Shown here piece by piece: positions 1 to 7,447 of a DNA stretch of 35,588 nucleotides. Made by a program: the position numbers and the translations under genes. The stretch is from the NCBI GenBank assembly GCA_900548265.1, contig URKG01000022.1, forward strand, positions 1 to 35,588, read 5' to 3'. The stretch's first letter is position 1. Every line of letters starts with the position of its first letter. A model generated the notes under the pieces. That model made no database searches. It saw nothing but the letters and a program-made list of their open reading frames with translations, and was not told where the DNA came from. Origin of the DNA: an uncultured Collinsella sp. (lineage in GTDB: Bacteria; Actinomycetota; Coriobacteriia; Coriobacteriales; Coriobacteriaceae).

Positions 1-320
1 GCGGACTCCGTTCCGGACCTCAACGGTCCAACTTTTTGTCCGCAGTCCCGCGCTCAGAACGGGATGAACTTTCCCAACGAGGTCGCATGCGGAAGCTGCG
101 TCCCGGATTCTGGCTCCAGAGTGGGATGCCGTTTCCGGTTGAGGTCTCTGGCGGAAGCTGTATCCCGGAATCGAGCTTCAGAGCGGGACGTGCTTTCCCG
201 GAGCTCAAGTGGAAACTACGTCCCGGATTCAAGCCTCGGAATGGGACGTGCTTTCCGGATGGGCTTCAAGCGGAAACTGTGTCCCAGAATCGACATGGCT
301 TCAAGTGGAAAGCGCGTCTT
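1..320. repeat. Degenerate ~60-bp tandem repeats, each with a hairpin
   Basis: About five imperfect units start near 28, 89, 151, 209 and 270, with a fragment near 306, so the spacing is 58-62 bp. Each unit has the pattern GGAAaCTgcGTCCCGGA..CTTCaGagcGGGAcGtGcTTTCCgG. Within a unit the first and second halves are near reverse complements. For example, GGAAACTACGTCCC at 211-224 faces GGGACGTGCTTTCC at 243-256 with 12 of 14 positions able to pair. The array runs off the left edge of the window. No convincing reading frame follows the repeats. The function is unknown. Confidence 0.6.
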
Positions 321-334
321 AGAATACCGCGCCG

Positions 335-427
335 GCGTTTTTGGCGGTTGTGGTGGGCAAGGGGGGCATCGCCTACACACGCGACGACGGCGTGGCGGTG
401 ATCCCCATGGCGGCACTTGGGGCGTAG
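335..427 (+). pseudogene. Remnant of the C-terminus of a DUF4143-type AAA ATPase
   Basis: About 30 codons before the TAG at 425-427 read AFLAVVVGKGGIAYTRDDGV followed by AVIPMAALGA. The hydrophobic strand, the AY-R-DGV core and the VIP ending resemble the extreme C-terminus of ATP-binding proteins with a DUF4143 domain, which commonly end in a Y-R-x-DGV-x-VVP pattern. A stop (TAG at 320-322) lies just upstream in frame and no ATPase domain is present, so only a tail survives. The assignment is from memory of the family and is tentative. The remnant directly follows the tandem repeats, which may have replaced the rest of the gene. Confidence 0.4.
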
Positions 428-885
428 TGGTTTTGCGGGGCGTCGGGCTTCCTTTACCGAAAATCCTTTTGGTAAACCAGATGCTCGCGGATAGAATAAA
501 GTTGGCGGCAGCCCAAGTGGTGAAGAGCTGGGCAGCGCCGTTGCTTGGTCAAGAGGTCAATGCCTTAATGGCAGCGACTTGTTATGCTTCGAATGCTGCT
601 TGAGTGCCTCGGATAGTTCGATAAGCGCCGTGAAGAGCGAGACCAAAGCAACCAAGAGCTCTGTGAGCTCTGATGGGCCCGGGATGACCTCTGATTCAAG
701 TCACCGGGCCTCAATCTTTTTCATGCATTTGACTAGAGCGGGCGGCGCTCTTGGGGTCGACTGTATGGCGTGTGCCTCGCGCGCGTGGCATTGCGCCCCG
801 CTTTCATGTCCGCACGGGCGCCTATCCTTACGGCAATGTAGCCGCCTATGTAGCAAGCGGCAGGCAACGGAGAAAGGCCCTAACC
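428..885. other. Gene-free stretch
   Basis: No reading frame here has both a plausible start signal and protein-like composition. The only structure I see is the hairpin at 676-721, listed separately, and a weak TTTACC/GGTAAA inverted repeat near 455-475. A minus-strand frame at 557-700 looks mildly protein-like but has no start codon. The stretch is probably decayed accessory DNA. Confidence 0.5.
676..721 (+). terminator. Probable intrinsic terminator of a lost gene
   Basis: GGCCCGG (676-682) plus TGAC (685-688) pair with GTCA (700-703) plus CCGGGCC (704-710), leaving a two-base bulge. A CTTTTT tract follows. The orientation fits a plus-strand transcript, but no intact plus-strand gene lies upstream, only the ATPase remnant. 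Confidence 0.5.
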
Positions 886-1620
886 GTGTCAGCTGAAAAG
901 ATGGCGTGTATCTCGGCTATCGATACGACGAACTTTGCGCGCCAGATCGTGCTGGACTTTGAGTTTGCTCCGGTGCCAAAGCAGCGCCAGCGCCGTGGAC
1001 TGCGCCATGAGATTATCGAGGTCGGCGCCGTCAAACTCGATTACCACGGCAACGTTATGGGCGAGTTCTCGCAGTTTGTGCAGACGGAATTTACCGAAGG
1101 CATTGCGTTTCCCGTCCGCGAGCTTACGGGGATATCGGCTGTGGACACCGCGATGGCCGATCCACTCTACGTGGTGATCAAAAGGCTCAGCGATTGGATC
1201 GGTCGCTACTCTGCCCAGGTGGTTTGCTGGAGCGGGACGGATCGTCGACAGCTTTTGACCGAGTGCCAGGCAAAGCACATCGATCTTTCCGCATTTCCTA
1301 CGGACTGGGCAGATCTGCAGGCGTTTTACACCTCGATCATGGATGTGGGTAGCCACGGGTGCGTCTCTTTGGGTGACGCGGCAACGTGGTTTGGCATCGA
1401 GTTTGACGAGTCGACGGGCCACGCCCACAGCGCCCTGGCCGATGCGCGCGTGACCGCCAAGCTGCTCAAGCAGATGATGGACGGGGACTACCGCGTGAGC
1501 CCGCGCGCCCAGGAGATCCGCCAACGGTGGGGGATGGGCGAGCGAGCTCAGACGCGCCTTTCCAGCAAATGCCCCGAGCTGGGCGACCTGCTGCTGAAGC
1601 TGAAGGCGGAGGGGAGGTAG
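886..1620 (+). CDS. DEDDh-family 3'-5' exonuclease (DnaQ-like)
   Basis: This is a 244-residue protein with an RNase T/DnaQ exonuclease fold. ExoI is the DFEF motif near residues 22-25, supplying the metal-binding Asp and Glu. ExoIII is HSALAD near residue 185, the His-x4-Asp signature of the DEDDh subclass. Such proteins remove 3'-terminal nucleotides from DNA or RNA using two metal ions. There is no polymerase or helicase domain, so it is a stand-alone nuclease, and whether it proofreads, repairs DNA or processes RNA cannot be told. I chose GTG 886 because GGAGAAAGG at 869-877 sits 8 bases upstream. The frame is open back to 751, but that extension is low-quality sequence. ATG 901 is an alternative start. 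The neighbours are decayed DNA and a convergent hypothetical gene. Confidence 0.8.
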   Translation: MSAEKMACISAIDTTNFARQIVLDFEFAPVPKQRQRRGLRHEIIEVGAVKLDYHGNVMGEFSQFVQTEFTEGIAFPVRELTGISAVDTAMADPLYVVIKRLSDWIGRYSAQVVCWSGTDRRQLLTECQAKHIDLSAFPTDWADLQAFYTSIMDVGSHGCVSLGDAATWFGIEFDESTGHAHSALADARVTAKLLKQMMDGDYRVSPRAQEIRQRWGMGERAQTRLSSKCPELGDLLLKLKAEGR

Positions 1621-1730
1621 GCCTTTTGAGAACGCCATTCGGTTTGGCATGGCGGGACTGTAAGCGCGACTTCGCCCTGCTGTTTGAATCGAAGCGTCAA
1701 CCAGTATGACGAGCTGTCTGGTCTGTCTGC

Positions 1731-2153
1731 CTACGCCCCCGCAATCCCGCGCGCGGCACTCAGCAGCTCATATTCCCCCTGGCTCCACTGGTGCAGCTCG
1801 GCGGCGTCGACGGCATCGCGACACAGATTCAGGAACACCTCGGCACCCTTGCAGAAGCACTCGCGGGCAAAGTCACCCGAGCCGCTTGCGATGCACGTGC
1901 CGTCTGCAAACAGCTTCCAACTCGACGGCTCACGCGAGTCATCTCCTAGTAGCTTGATCTGCAGCACATGCGGGCTGCCGGCGGTGCAGAGTTCCTCTTC
2001 GAGCTTTTGTACCGTAAAGCGCATCTGGTGGGAGAGGCTGCTCTTGACCATGGCCGAGGCGTAGCCGTTCGGCTTGTCCAGAAGATGCATTCGTTTTGGC
2101 TTGGCTGCCAGATTGTGGAAGTTGCGCTCGTTGCGCACGGAGAAATTGTCCAT
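1731..2153 (-). CDS. Hypothetical protein, 140 residues
   Basis: I do not recognise this family. The start ATG at 2153 is chosen because AAAGGAG lies just upstream on the minus strand; the frame stays open to about 2366 but that part looks non-coding. The protein is soluble, with no signal peptide or membrane segment. It has a basic N-terminal third, a middle segment resembling a beta-rich domain (HVLQIKLLGDD, then SWKLFADGTCIASGSG), and a helical Cys-containing C-terminus (ECFCKGAEVFLNLCRDAVDA). The Cys residues have no obvious zinc-site spacing. It converges on the exonuclease gene. The composition and good ribosome site make me fairly sure it is a gene; its function is unknown. Confidence 0.6.
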   Translation of the reverse strand: MDNFSVRNERNFHNLAAKPKRMHLLDKPNGYASAMVKSSLSHQMRFTVQKLEEELCTAGSPHVLQIKLLGDDSREPSSWKLFADGTCIASGSGDFARECFCKGAEVFLNLCRDAVDAAELHQWSQGEYELLSAARGIAGA

Positions 2154-2302
2154 ACGGACTCCTTTCATCGATGTCGGCAGGGCCACCGTGCCTCTTGGCC
2201 GGTTGGCGTCGGGATCTTGGAGCCAACTCTCTACCCCGACTCTGGATAAAACGCGCCCACTCCTTGCGGGCACGATGGAGTCTATCAGCGCGCGCGGACA
2301 GA

Positions 2303-2346
2303 AATCAAGCGCCGCCTGCGAAATGATGTGCAGACGGCGCTTGATT
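2303..2346. repeat. Strong hairpin upstream of the 33-bp repeats
   Basis: AATCAAGCGCCG and CGGCGCTTGATT form a 12-bp perfect inverted repeat, extended by CTG/CAG across a one-base mismatch. There is no U-tract on either side, so it is not a classic terminator. It lies upstream of the 140-residue gene on the minus strand. Confidence 0.55.
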
Positions 2347-2370
2347 ACGCGGCATTTATTCGGCAAACAT

Positions 2371-2502
2371 CCGGAAAAGTGTCGAAATCAGCCGTATGAG
2401 AGTACGGAAAAGTGTCAAATTCGAGCCGCCCAAATTACGGAAAAGTGTCGAAATGGGCGCGTGGAAATCACGGAAAAGTGTAAAACCGAACGTAAACAGG
2501 GG
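2371..2502. repeat. Four-copy repeat with exact 33-bp period
   Basis: The core CGGAAAAGTGTCGAAAT (or a close variant) begins at 2372, 2405, 2438 and 2471, so the period is exactly 33 bp. A conserved block of about 17 bp alternates with an unrelated block of about 16 bp. The last copy is the most degraded (GTGTAAAACC). The rest of the 2154-2525 gap holds only the hairpin at 2303-2346. Since 33 is divisible by three, the array reads through in a frame giving repeated TEKC, but I see no start or ribosome site for such a product. Confidence 0.75.
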
Positions 2503-2525
2503 TGCGGCATAGCTTATGTTCCAAC

Positions 2526-3518
2526 CTAGCTGTTGGGGTCGCCTTTGAGGGTGTTGATGTCCAGGTACTGGTTGTCGTCCTCTTTTTGCTGTGTTGCCGA
2601 TTCGGACGCGGTGGGGCCGCGGAACAGCTGGAATCCCTCAAACGCAATCACGCCGAGCAGAGCGATGATGATGGCGATAAAGACAACCTTTGCCGCATGC
2701 GAAAACTCCGAAAAGCGCGGCGGTTCTTCTTCGGTGTGGTAATCGGCAGCACGCTCATCGTCGGTGCCGTGGGTATACGACGATGCCGAGGCTGCCTTTA
2801 CGCTCGCTTGGTTGTAATCAGGAGCGGGCGTGGCGGCAAACGGGTCGCGAGAATAGCCGCTCGATGTTTGGCCGTAATCCTCGGTTTCGATGCGGCCGGC
2901 GCGAGGTTGTTCGCTCGGGCGGTTGGCGTATGCTGCAGTGTTGTCGTATGCGGACTCGCGTTCCTCGGCAGCCGCAAACAGGGGGTTTACCGGAATGTCG
3001 AGCGCCGGCATGCCGCTCGAGGTCTCGTCCAGATCTGCCGCCGCCCAGGAATCAAAGGCAAACTGGCGGTTGGAAAGATCATCCAGATCCATGACAGGCG
3101 GCTCGAGCTCGGGCTCGGGAGCCGTGTATGCCGACTGCTGCGGGGCAGCGTAGCGAATCGTGCTGTCTGCCGCGGGGCGCTGCGCCGCTGCGGCGAGAAA
3201 CGCCGCTGTCTCGGACGGATCGCTAGCAGGACGGGGCGCAGGGGCGGCTTTACGCTTCGTCTGCACGATGGGACGGGTGGCAAAGTCGTCTGCGGGCACG
3301 GATGCCGGCGCGGGCGTGGCGGAAGGTGTGGGCTTTGCACTTGTCGGGCGAGCTCCGCCGCCCATGAGTTCCTCGGCGGTCCAGGGGCGGTCGCTCATCA
3401 CGTCATCGAGGCTCAGCGCAAAAAGGCCCTCTTCGCCCTCGTCAAACGCGTGTTTCGCATGCCTGGCGCCAGAAGCGATGCCTCCGCGGCCGTTGCGTGA
3501 TGCGTTGCTCGACCCCAT
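2526..3518 (-). CDS. Single-pass membrane protein with long disordered cytoplasmic domain
   Basis: This is a 330-residue protein I cannot assign to a named family. Residues 1-275 are low-complexity and rich in Ala, Pro, Ser, Asp and Glu (for example PTSAKPTPSATPAPASVPAD), so they are probably disordered. One hydrophobic segment follows at about 278-299 (VVFIAIIIALLGVIAFEGFQLF region), then a short polar tail of about 31 residues. There is no N-terminal signal, so the long part is predicted to stay in the cytoplasm. The conserved-looking N-terminus (LFALSLDDVMSDRPWTAEELMGG) could be a protein-binding motif. The start ATG 3518 follows AAAGGA nine bases upstream; an upstream ATG at 3551 lacks this. 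A TATAAT sits upstream. Confidence 0.7.
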   Translation of the reverse strand: MGSSNASRNGRGGIASGARHAKHAFDEGEEGLFALSLDDVMSDRPWTAEELMGGGARPTSAKPTPSATPAPASVPADDFATRPIVQTKRKAAPAPRPASDPSETAAFLAAAAQRPAADSTIRYAAPQQSAYTAPEPELEPPVMDLDDLSNRQFAFDSWAAADLDETSSGMPALDIPVNPLFAAAEERESAYDNTAAYANRPSEQPRAGRIETEDYGQTSSGYSRDPFAATPAPDYNQASVKAASASSYTHGTDDERAADYHTEEEPPRFSEFSHAAKVVFIAIIIALLGVIAFEGFQLFRGPTASESATQQKEDDNQYLDINTLKGDPNS

Positions 3519-3553
3519 CTTGTTCCATCCTTTCGAAATGCTCACATTCATCG

Positions 3554-3559
3554 ATTATA
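3554..3559 (-). promoter_or_regulatory. -10 element for the 330-residue membrane protein
   Basis: A perfect TATAAT on the minus strand lies about 35 bases before the chosen start. No good -35 is seen at 16-18 bp, so the call rests on the -10 alone. Confidence 0.4.
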
Positions 3560-3640
3560 TGGAACTTGCCTTGCGGCCGACTCTCGGATTCGTGCATTCC
3601 AGAACTCGCGCCCAAAAGGGGAGGGGTGCAGGCGCGCTGA

Positions 3641-4294
3641 CTATTTGTCGCCGGCGGCAGCCTTTGCCTCGTTGAGGTAGCTATAGAAGCTGTACTTGGA
3701 GATGCCAAAGAACTCGCAGGCGCGTTCGCTCGATTTGGAGATAAGGAAGGCGCCGCGGCGGTCGAGGTATCCGATAGCGCGAATGCGCTCGTCCTTGGTC
3801 ATGAGCGCCGCGGGCTTGCCCACGTACTGCTCGCACTCGCGCAGCAGGTCTTCGAGCAGGTCGCCGATGTTTTTGGTAATGGGCTCGGGCTCGGTGTAGC
3901 CCGTGCCGCCGGTGCCGGTAAAGGCGTCGAGCGAACGCTCAAAAGCCTTCATGAGCGTAATGTCAAAGTTAATGGCCAAAATGCCGACGGGCTTGCCCTC
4001 GTCGTTGCGGATAAAGATGGTCGAGGACTTGAGCAGCTTGCCATCGGCGGTTTTGGTGAGGTATGGCTCGCGGTCGTGCACGTCGGCGGTGCCCTCGTGC
4101 ATGGACTCAAGCACAATATGGCTGGGACCGTCACCTAGTTTGCGTCCGCTGACGTGGCCGTTTTCGATCACTACGATGGAGTGGTCCACGTCCTCGGTCT
4201 CCAAGTCGTGGACGACGACTTCGCAGTTGGGGCCAAACTGGAGCGCCAGGCCGTGTGCAAGGCGCTTGTAAAACTCTATCTGTGCGGGGGTCAT
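3641..4294 (-). CDS. YheO/DauR-type PAS-HTH transcriptional regulator
   Basis: This is a 217-residue regulator with a YheO-like PAS domain at about 5-120 (GPNCEVVVHDL, then GHVSGRKLGDG, then LLKSSTIFIRNDEGKPVGILAINFD). A C-terminal helix-turn-helix follows at about 165-212 (MTKDERIRAIGYLDRRGAFL, then ACEFFGISKYSFYSYLNEA). Known relatives include DauR, a repressor of D-arginine catabolism, so control of amino-acid or nitrogen catabolism is the natural guess. The gene is transcribed away from ygeX, sharing a 277-bp gap with two identical palindromes, which suggests local control of the yge genes and perhaps autoregulation. A good AGGAAGG ribosome site precedes ATG 4294. The ligand is unknown. 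Confidence 0.82.
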   Translation of the reverse strand: MTPAQIEFYKRLAHGLALQFGPNCEVVVHDLETEDVDHSIVVIENGHVSGRKLGDGPSHIVLESMHEGTADVHDREPYLTKTADGKLLKSSTIFIRNDEGKPVGILAINFDITLMKAFERSLDAFTGTGGTGYTEPEPITKNIGDLLEDLLRECEQYVGKPAALMTKDERIRAIGYLDRRGAFLISKSSERACEFFGISKYSFYSYLNEAKAAAGDK

Positions 4295-4413
4295 GGGTGC
4301 CTTCCTAAAAATTAGTTTGGGCTCACTTTGCCATAAACCCCACTTGTTCGCAAATAACGAAAACGTCGCTGCGTTATGTAACCGTTCGGCGGCGAAAAGG
4401 TACCGATTACGGC

Positions 4414-4428
4414 AACAAACAATTTGTT
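4414..4428. promoter_or_regulatory. Candidate operator 1 (AACAAA-N3-TTTGTT)
   Basis: This 15-bp palindrome AACAAAcaaTTTGTT lies in the gap between the PAS-HTH regulator and ygeX. It has the same format as the site centred 51 bp away. Binding by the adjacent regulator is inferred from position only. Confidence 0.5.
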
Positions 4429-4464
4429 AGGTTTGCCAATCAAAAAGTGTGATAGAACAGTGCT

Positions 4465-4479
4465 AACAAACTTTTTGTT
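4465..4479. promoter_or_regulatory. Candidate operator 2 (AACAAA-N3-TTTGTT)
   Basis: The palindrome AACAAActtTTTGTT has half-sites identical to those of the site at 4414-4428. The centre-to-centre distance of 51 bp is close to five helical turns, which would place two dimers on the same face of the DNA. Confidence 0.5.
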
Positions 4480-4571
4480 TGGCATCCACATAAAAGTTCA
4501 GTCGCATGAATGGGAATGGGCTGAAACGCGTATGCGGGGGCCGGCAAGAGAGGACTTAAGGAGTTCACCGT

Positions 4572-5786
4572 ATGGCCGATAAGATCCAGTGGGCGGGCAA
4601 CACGATGCCCAAGAGTGATGACAAGCACTTGGGAATCATGAGCCTCGACCACGTGAAGAAGGCCCGCGCCTTCCACCAGTCGTTCCCCCAGTACACCGTC
4701 ACTCCGCTTGCCCGCCTGGATGGCCAGGCCGCGCGCCTGGGCCTGTCCAACCTGTGCGTTAAGGACGAGAGCTATCGCTTTGGCCTCAACGCCTTTAAGG
4801 TCCTGGGCGGTTCGTTTGCCATGGCCAATTACATTGCCGACGAGACCGGCAAGGACGTTGCCGAGTGCACCTTCGATTATCTGACCTCCGATCAGCTTGC
4901 CAAGGACTTTGGCCAGGCCACCTTCTTTACCGCCACCGACGGCAACCATGGCCGCGGCGTGGCATGGGCTGCCAACAAGCTGGGCCAGAAGGCCGTCGTG
5001 CACATGCCCAAGGGTTCCACCAAGCCCCGCTTTGATAACATCGCCGCCGAGGGCGCAACGGTGACCATCGAAGAGGTCAACTACGACGAGTGCGTGCGCA
5101 TGGCCGCCGCCGAGGCCGATGCCTGCGAGCGCGGCGTTATCGTTCAGGACACCGCCTGGGAGGGCTACGAGAAGATCCCGTCCTGGATCATGGAGGGATA
5201 CGGCACCATGGCTTCCGAGGCTGCCGAGCAGCTGCGCGAGATGGCCATCAACCGCCCGACGCACGTCTTTGTCCAGGCTGGCGTGGGCTCGCTGGCTGGC
5301 GCCGTGGTGGGCTACTTTACCAATCTGTATCCCGATAACCCGCCCACCTTCGTCGTGGTCGAGTGCGCGCCTGCCGCCTGCCTGTACAAGGGCGCTGCCG
5401 CCGGCGACGGCGACCCGCGCATCGTGGACGGCGACATGCCCTCCATCATGGCCGGCTTGTGCTGCGGCGAGCCCAACATCCTGGGCTGGGATATCCTGCG
5501 CAACCACGCTACCGCCTTCGTGTCCTGCCCCGACTGGGTCACCGCTCGCGGCATGCGTACCCTGGGCGCCCCCGAGAAGGGCGACCCGCGCGTCATCTCC
5601 GGCGAGTCCGGCGCGGTGACCACCGGCCTGGTCGAGACCCTCATGCTCAATCCCGAGTACGCTGAGCTCAAGGAGCTCATCGGCCTGGACAAGACGAGCT
5701 CCGTGCTCTGCTTCTCCACCGAGGGCGACACCGATCCCGACCAGTATCGTCGAATTGTTTGGGAAGGCGAATATCCCACTTGCTAA
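4572..5786 (+). CDS. ygeX: Diaminopropionate ammonia-lyase
   Basis: This 404-residue PLP enzyme of fold type II should convert 2,3-diaminopropionate to pyruvate and two ammonia. The PLP lysine is K76 in RFGLNAFKVLGGSFA. D123 in TATDGNHGRG and D193 in VQDTAWEGYE match the two catalytic aspartates of the E. coli enzyme by surrounding sequence. QAGVGSLAGAVVGY is a Gly-rich phosphate-binding loop. The length is close to the usual ~400. The start follows AAGGAG at 4559-4564. It heads the ygeX-ygeY-ygeW run and would be its last step, yielding pyruvate for energy and ammonia for nitrogen. It is probably controlled by the divergent PAS-HTH gene. Confidence 0.95.
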   Translation: MADKIQWAGNTMPKSDDKHLGIMSLDHVKKARAFHQSFPQYTVTPLARLDGQAARLGLSNLCVKDESYRFGLNAFKVLGGSFAMANYIADETGKDVAECTFDYLTSDQLAKDFGQATFFTATDGNHGRGVAWAANKLGQKAVVHMPKGSTKPRFDNIAAEGATVTIEEVNYDECVRMAAAEADACERGVIVQDTAWEGYEKIPSWIMEGYGTMASEAAEQLREMAINRPTHVFVQAGVGSLAGAVVGYFTNLYPDNPPTFVVVECAPAACLYKGAAAGDGDPRIVDGDMPSIMAGLCCGEPNILGWDILRNHATAFVSCPDWVTARGMRTLGAPEKGDPRVISGESGAVTTGLVETLMLNPEYAELKELIGLDKTSSVLCFSTEGDTDPDQYRRIVWEGEYPTC

Positions 5787-5793
5787 TCGTTGG

Positions 5794-5820
5794 GGCGGAG
5801 TAAATAGGTATCGCTCCGCC
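5794..5820 (+). other. Intercistronic hairpin ygeX/ygeY
   Basis: GGCGGAG (5794-5800) pairs perfectly with CTCCGCC (5814-5820). No U-tract follows, so it is more likely an mRNA stability or processing element than a terminator. Confidence 0.45.
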
Positions 5821-5860
5821 ACCTCACAGGTAGATTCCTTCGTTTGAAAGGTTATGAACA

Positions 5861-7246
5861 ATGGCTAAAGAACTCGATTTCGACGCTATCAAGGCTGCTG
5901 CTGAGTCCCACCGTGCTGATATGACGCGTTTTCTTCGCGCAATGATTAGCCATCCCTCTGAGTCCTGCGAGGAGGGTGAGGTTGTTGCCTGCATTAAGGC
6001 TGAGATGGAGAGTCTTGGCTATGACGAGGTCAAGGTCGACGGCCTGGGCAACGTTATGGGCTTTATGGGCGAGGGCGACAAGATCATCGCCATCGACTCC
6101 CACATCGACACCGTCGGCATCGGCAACATCGAGAACTGGGACGCCGATCCTTATGAGGGCTACGAGACCGACGAGATCATCTACGGCCGCGGCGGCTCCG
6201 ACCAGGAGGGCGGCATGGCTTCTGCTACCTACGCTGCCAAGATGATGAAGGACATGGGCCTCATCCCCGAAGGCTACAAGATCATGGTCGTCGGCACCGT
6301 CCAGGAAGAGGACTGCGACGGCATGTGCTGGCAGTACATCTACAACAAGGACGGCATTAAGCCCGAGTTCGTCATTTCCACCGAGCCCACCGACGGCGGC
6401 ATCTATCGCGGTCACCGCGGCCGCATGGAGATCCGCGTCGACGTTCACGGCACCTCCTGCCACGGCTCCGCTCCCGACCGCGGCGACAACGCCATCTACA
6501 AGATGGCCGACATCATCGCCGACGTCCGCGCCCTCAACAACAACGGCTGCGACGAGTCGACCGACATCAAGGGTCTCGTCAAGATGCTCGACCCCAAGTA
6601 CAATCCCGAGCACTTCGAGGATGCCCGCTTCCTGGGCCGCGGCACCTGCACCGTCAGCCAGATCTTCTACACCAGCCCCAGCCGTTGCGCCGTGGCTGAT
6701 TCCTGCGCCATCTCCATCGACCGTCGCATGACCGCCGGCGAGACCTGGGAGTCCTGCCTGGACGAGATCCGCAACCTGCCGGCCGCCAAGAAGTACGGCG
6801 ACGACGTGAAGGTCTCCATGTACATGTACGACCGTCCGTCCTGGACCGGCGAGGTCTACGAGACCGAGGCTTACTTCCCCACGTGGATCAACAAGGAGAC
6901 CGCTCCGCACGTCAAGGCCCTCGTCGACGCCCACAAGGCCATGTTTGGTGACGAGCGCATCGGCTGCGAGCCCAGCATGGACAAGCGCACCGGTCGCCCG
7001 CTGTGCGACAAGTGGACCTTCTCCACGAACTGCGTCTCCATCCAGGGCCGCTACGGCATCCCCTGCGTGGGCTTTGGCCCGGGTGCCGAGTCTCAGGCTC
7101 ACGCTCCCAACGAGGTCACCTACAAGGACGACCTGGTCACCGCTGCCGCCATGTACGTGGCTGCCCTGAACCTCTACGATCCGAGCCAGGCCGATGGCGA
7201 CGCCACCGTGTTCCGTGCCGGTCTGACCAACAACAAGATCGATTAG
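5861..7246 (+). CDS. ygeY: M20-family hydrolase YgeY
   Basis: This 461-residue zinc-dependent amidohydrolase belongs to the ArgE/DapE/M20 superfamily. Metal and catalytic residues are visible: H81 and D83 in DSHIDTV, D114 in GRGGSDQEGG, E149/E150 in VQEED, E175 in STEPTD and H414 near the C-terminus in SQAHAPNE. The dimerisation insert lies between about 190 and 330. YgeY travels with YgeX and YgeW and is thought to act on a ureido or acyl derivative of diaminopropionate in anaerobic purine breakdown; the exact reaction is inferred, not shown by the sequence. GAAAGG about 10 bases upstream supports ATG 5861. It lies 74 bp after ygeX with a hairpin between them. Confidence 0.9.
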   Translation: MAKELDFDAIKAAAESHRADMTRFLRAMISHPSESCEEGEVVACIKAEMESLGYDEVKVDGLGNVMGFMGEGDKIIAIDSHIDTVGIGNIENWDADPYEGYETDEIIYGRGGSDQEGGMASATYAAKMMKDMGLIPEGYKIMVVGTVQEEDCDGMCWQYIYNKDGIKPEFVISTEPTDGGIYRGHRGRMEIRVDVHGTSCHGSAPDRGDNAIYKMADIIADVRALNNNGCDESTDIKGLVKMLDPKYNPEHFEDARFLGRGTCTVSQIFYTSPSRCAVADSCAISIDRRMTAGETWESCLDEIRNLPAAKKYGDDVKVSMYMYDRPSWTGEVYETEAYFPTWINKETAPHVKALVDAHKAMFGDERIGCEPSMDKRTGRPLCDKWTFSTNCVSIQGRYGIPCVGFGPGAESQAHAPNEVTYKDDLVTAAAMYVAALNLYDPSQADGDATVFRAGLTNNKID

Positions 7247-7268
7247 TCCCATTCCTCGATTTTGTTGA

Positions 7269-7293
7269 GCCGGGGGCTGCTCGTGTCCCCGGC
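7269..7293 (+). other. Hairpin in the ygeY-ygeW gap
   Basis: GCCGGGG (7269-7275) pairs with CCCCGGC (7287-7293) in the 201-bp gap. There is no U-tract. It could limit RNA decay or mark a processing point. I see no clear promoter for ygeW in the remainder. Confidence 0.4.
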
Positions 7294-7447
7294 ACCCCCT
7301 GTTGACTTGGGGCCCGCGGTCGTTATCTCCCATGCTTCCTCAACGGTGGCGGGTCCTCGTCATGGTGCTCTGCATGTTCTAGCCACACGCGCATGCCGGA
7401 GCACATCTACTCATTGCGATCGTTTCATCTTTAGAAAGGACATTTCC

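Noticed and set aside
557..700. Minus-strand frame with a protein-like hydrophobic and helical composition
   Set aside because: It has no start codon or ribosome site and is closed upstream by a stop. At best it is a decayed fragment.
751..885. N-terminal extension of the exonuclease from ATG 751
   Set aside because: The added residues are Arg/Ala-rich and unlike the family, while GTG 886 has a well-spaced ribosome site.
2371..2502. CRISPR array
   Set aside because: The repeats are ~17 bp with ~16-bp intervals, there are only four of them, and no cas genes are nearby. This does not fit a CRISPR array.
2074..2529. Plus-strand coding frame through the 33-bp repeats (TEKC repeats)
   Set aside because: It overlaps the better supported minus-strand gene and has no ribosome site. 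The period divisible by three may be coincidence.
4440..5861. Long minus-strand open frames antisense to ygeX, ygeY, rpoA and others
   Set aside because: They have Ala/Gly/Val/His-rich shadow composition caused by GC-rich third positions of the real plus-strand genes and no ribosome sites.
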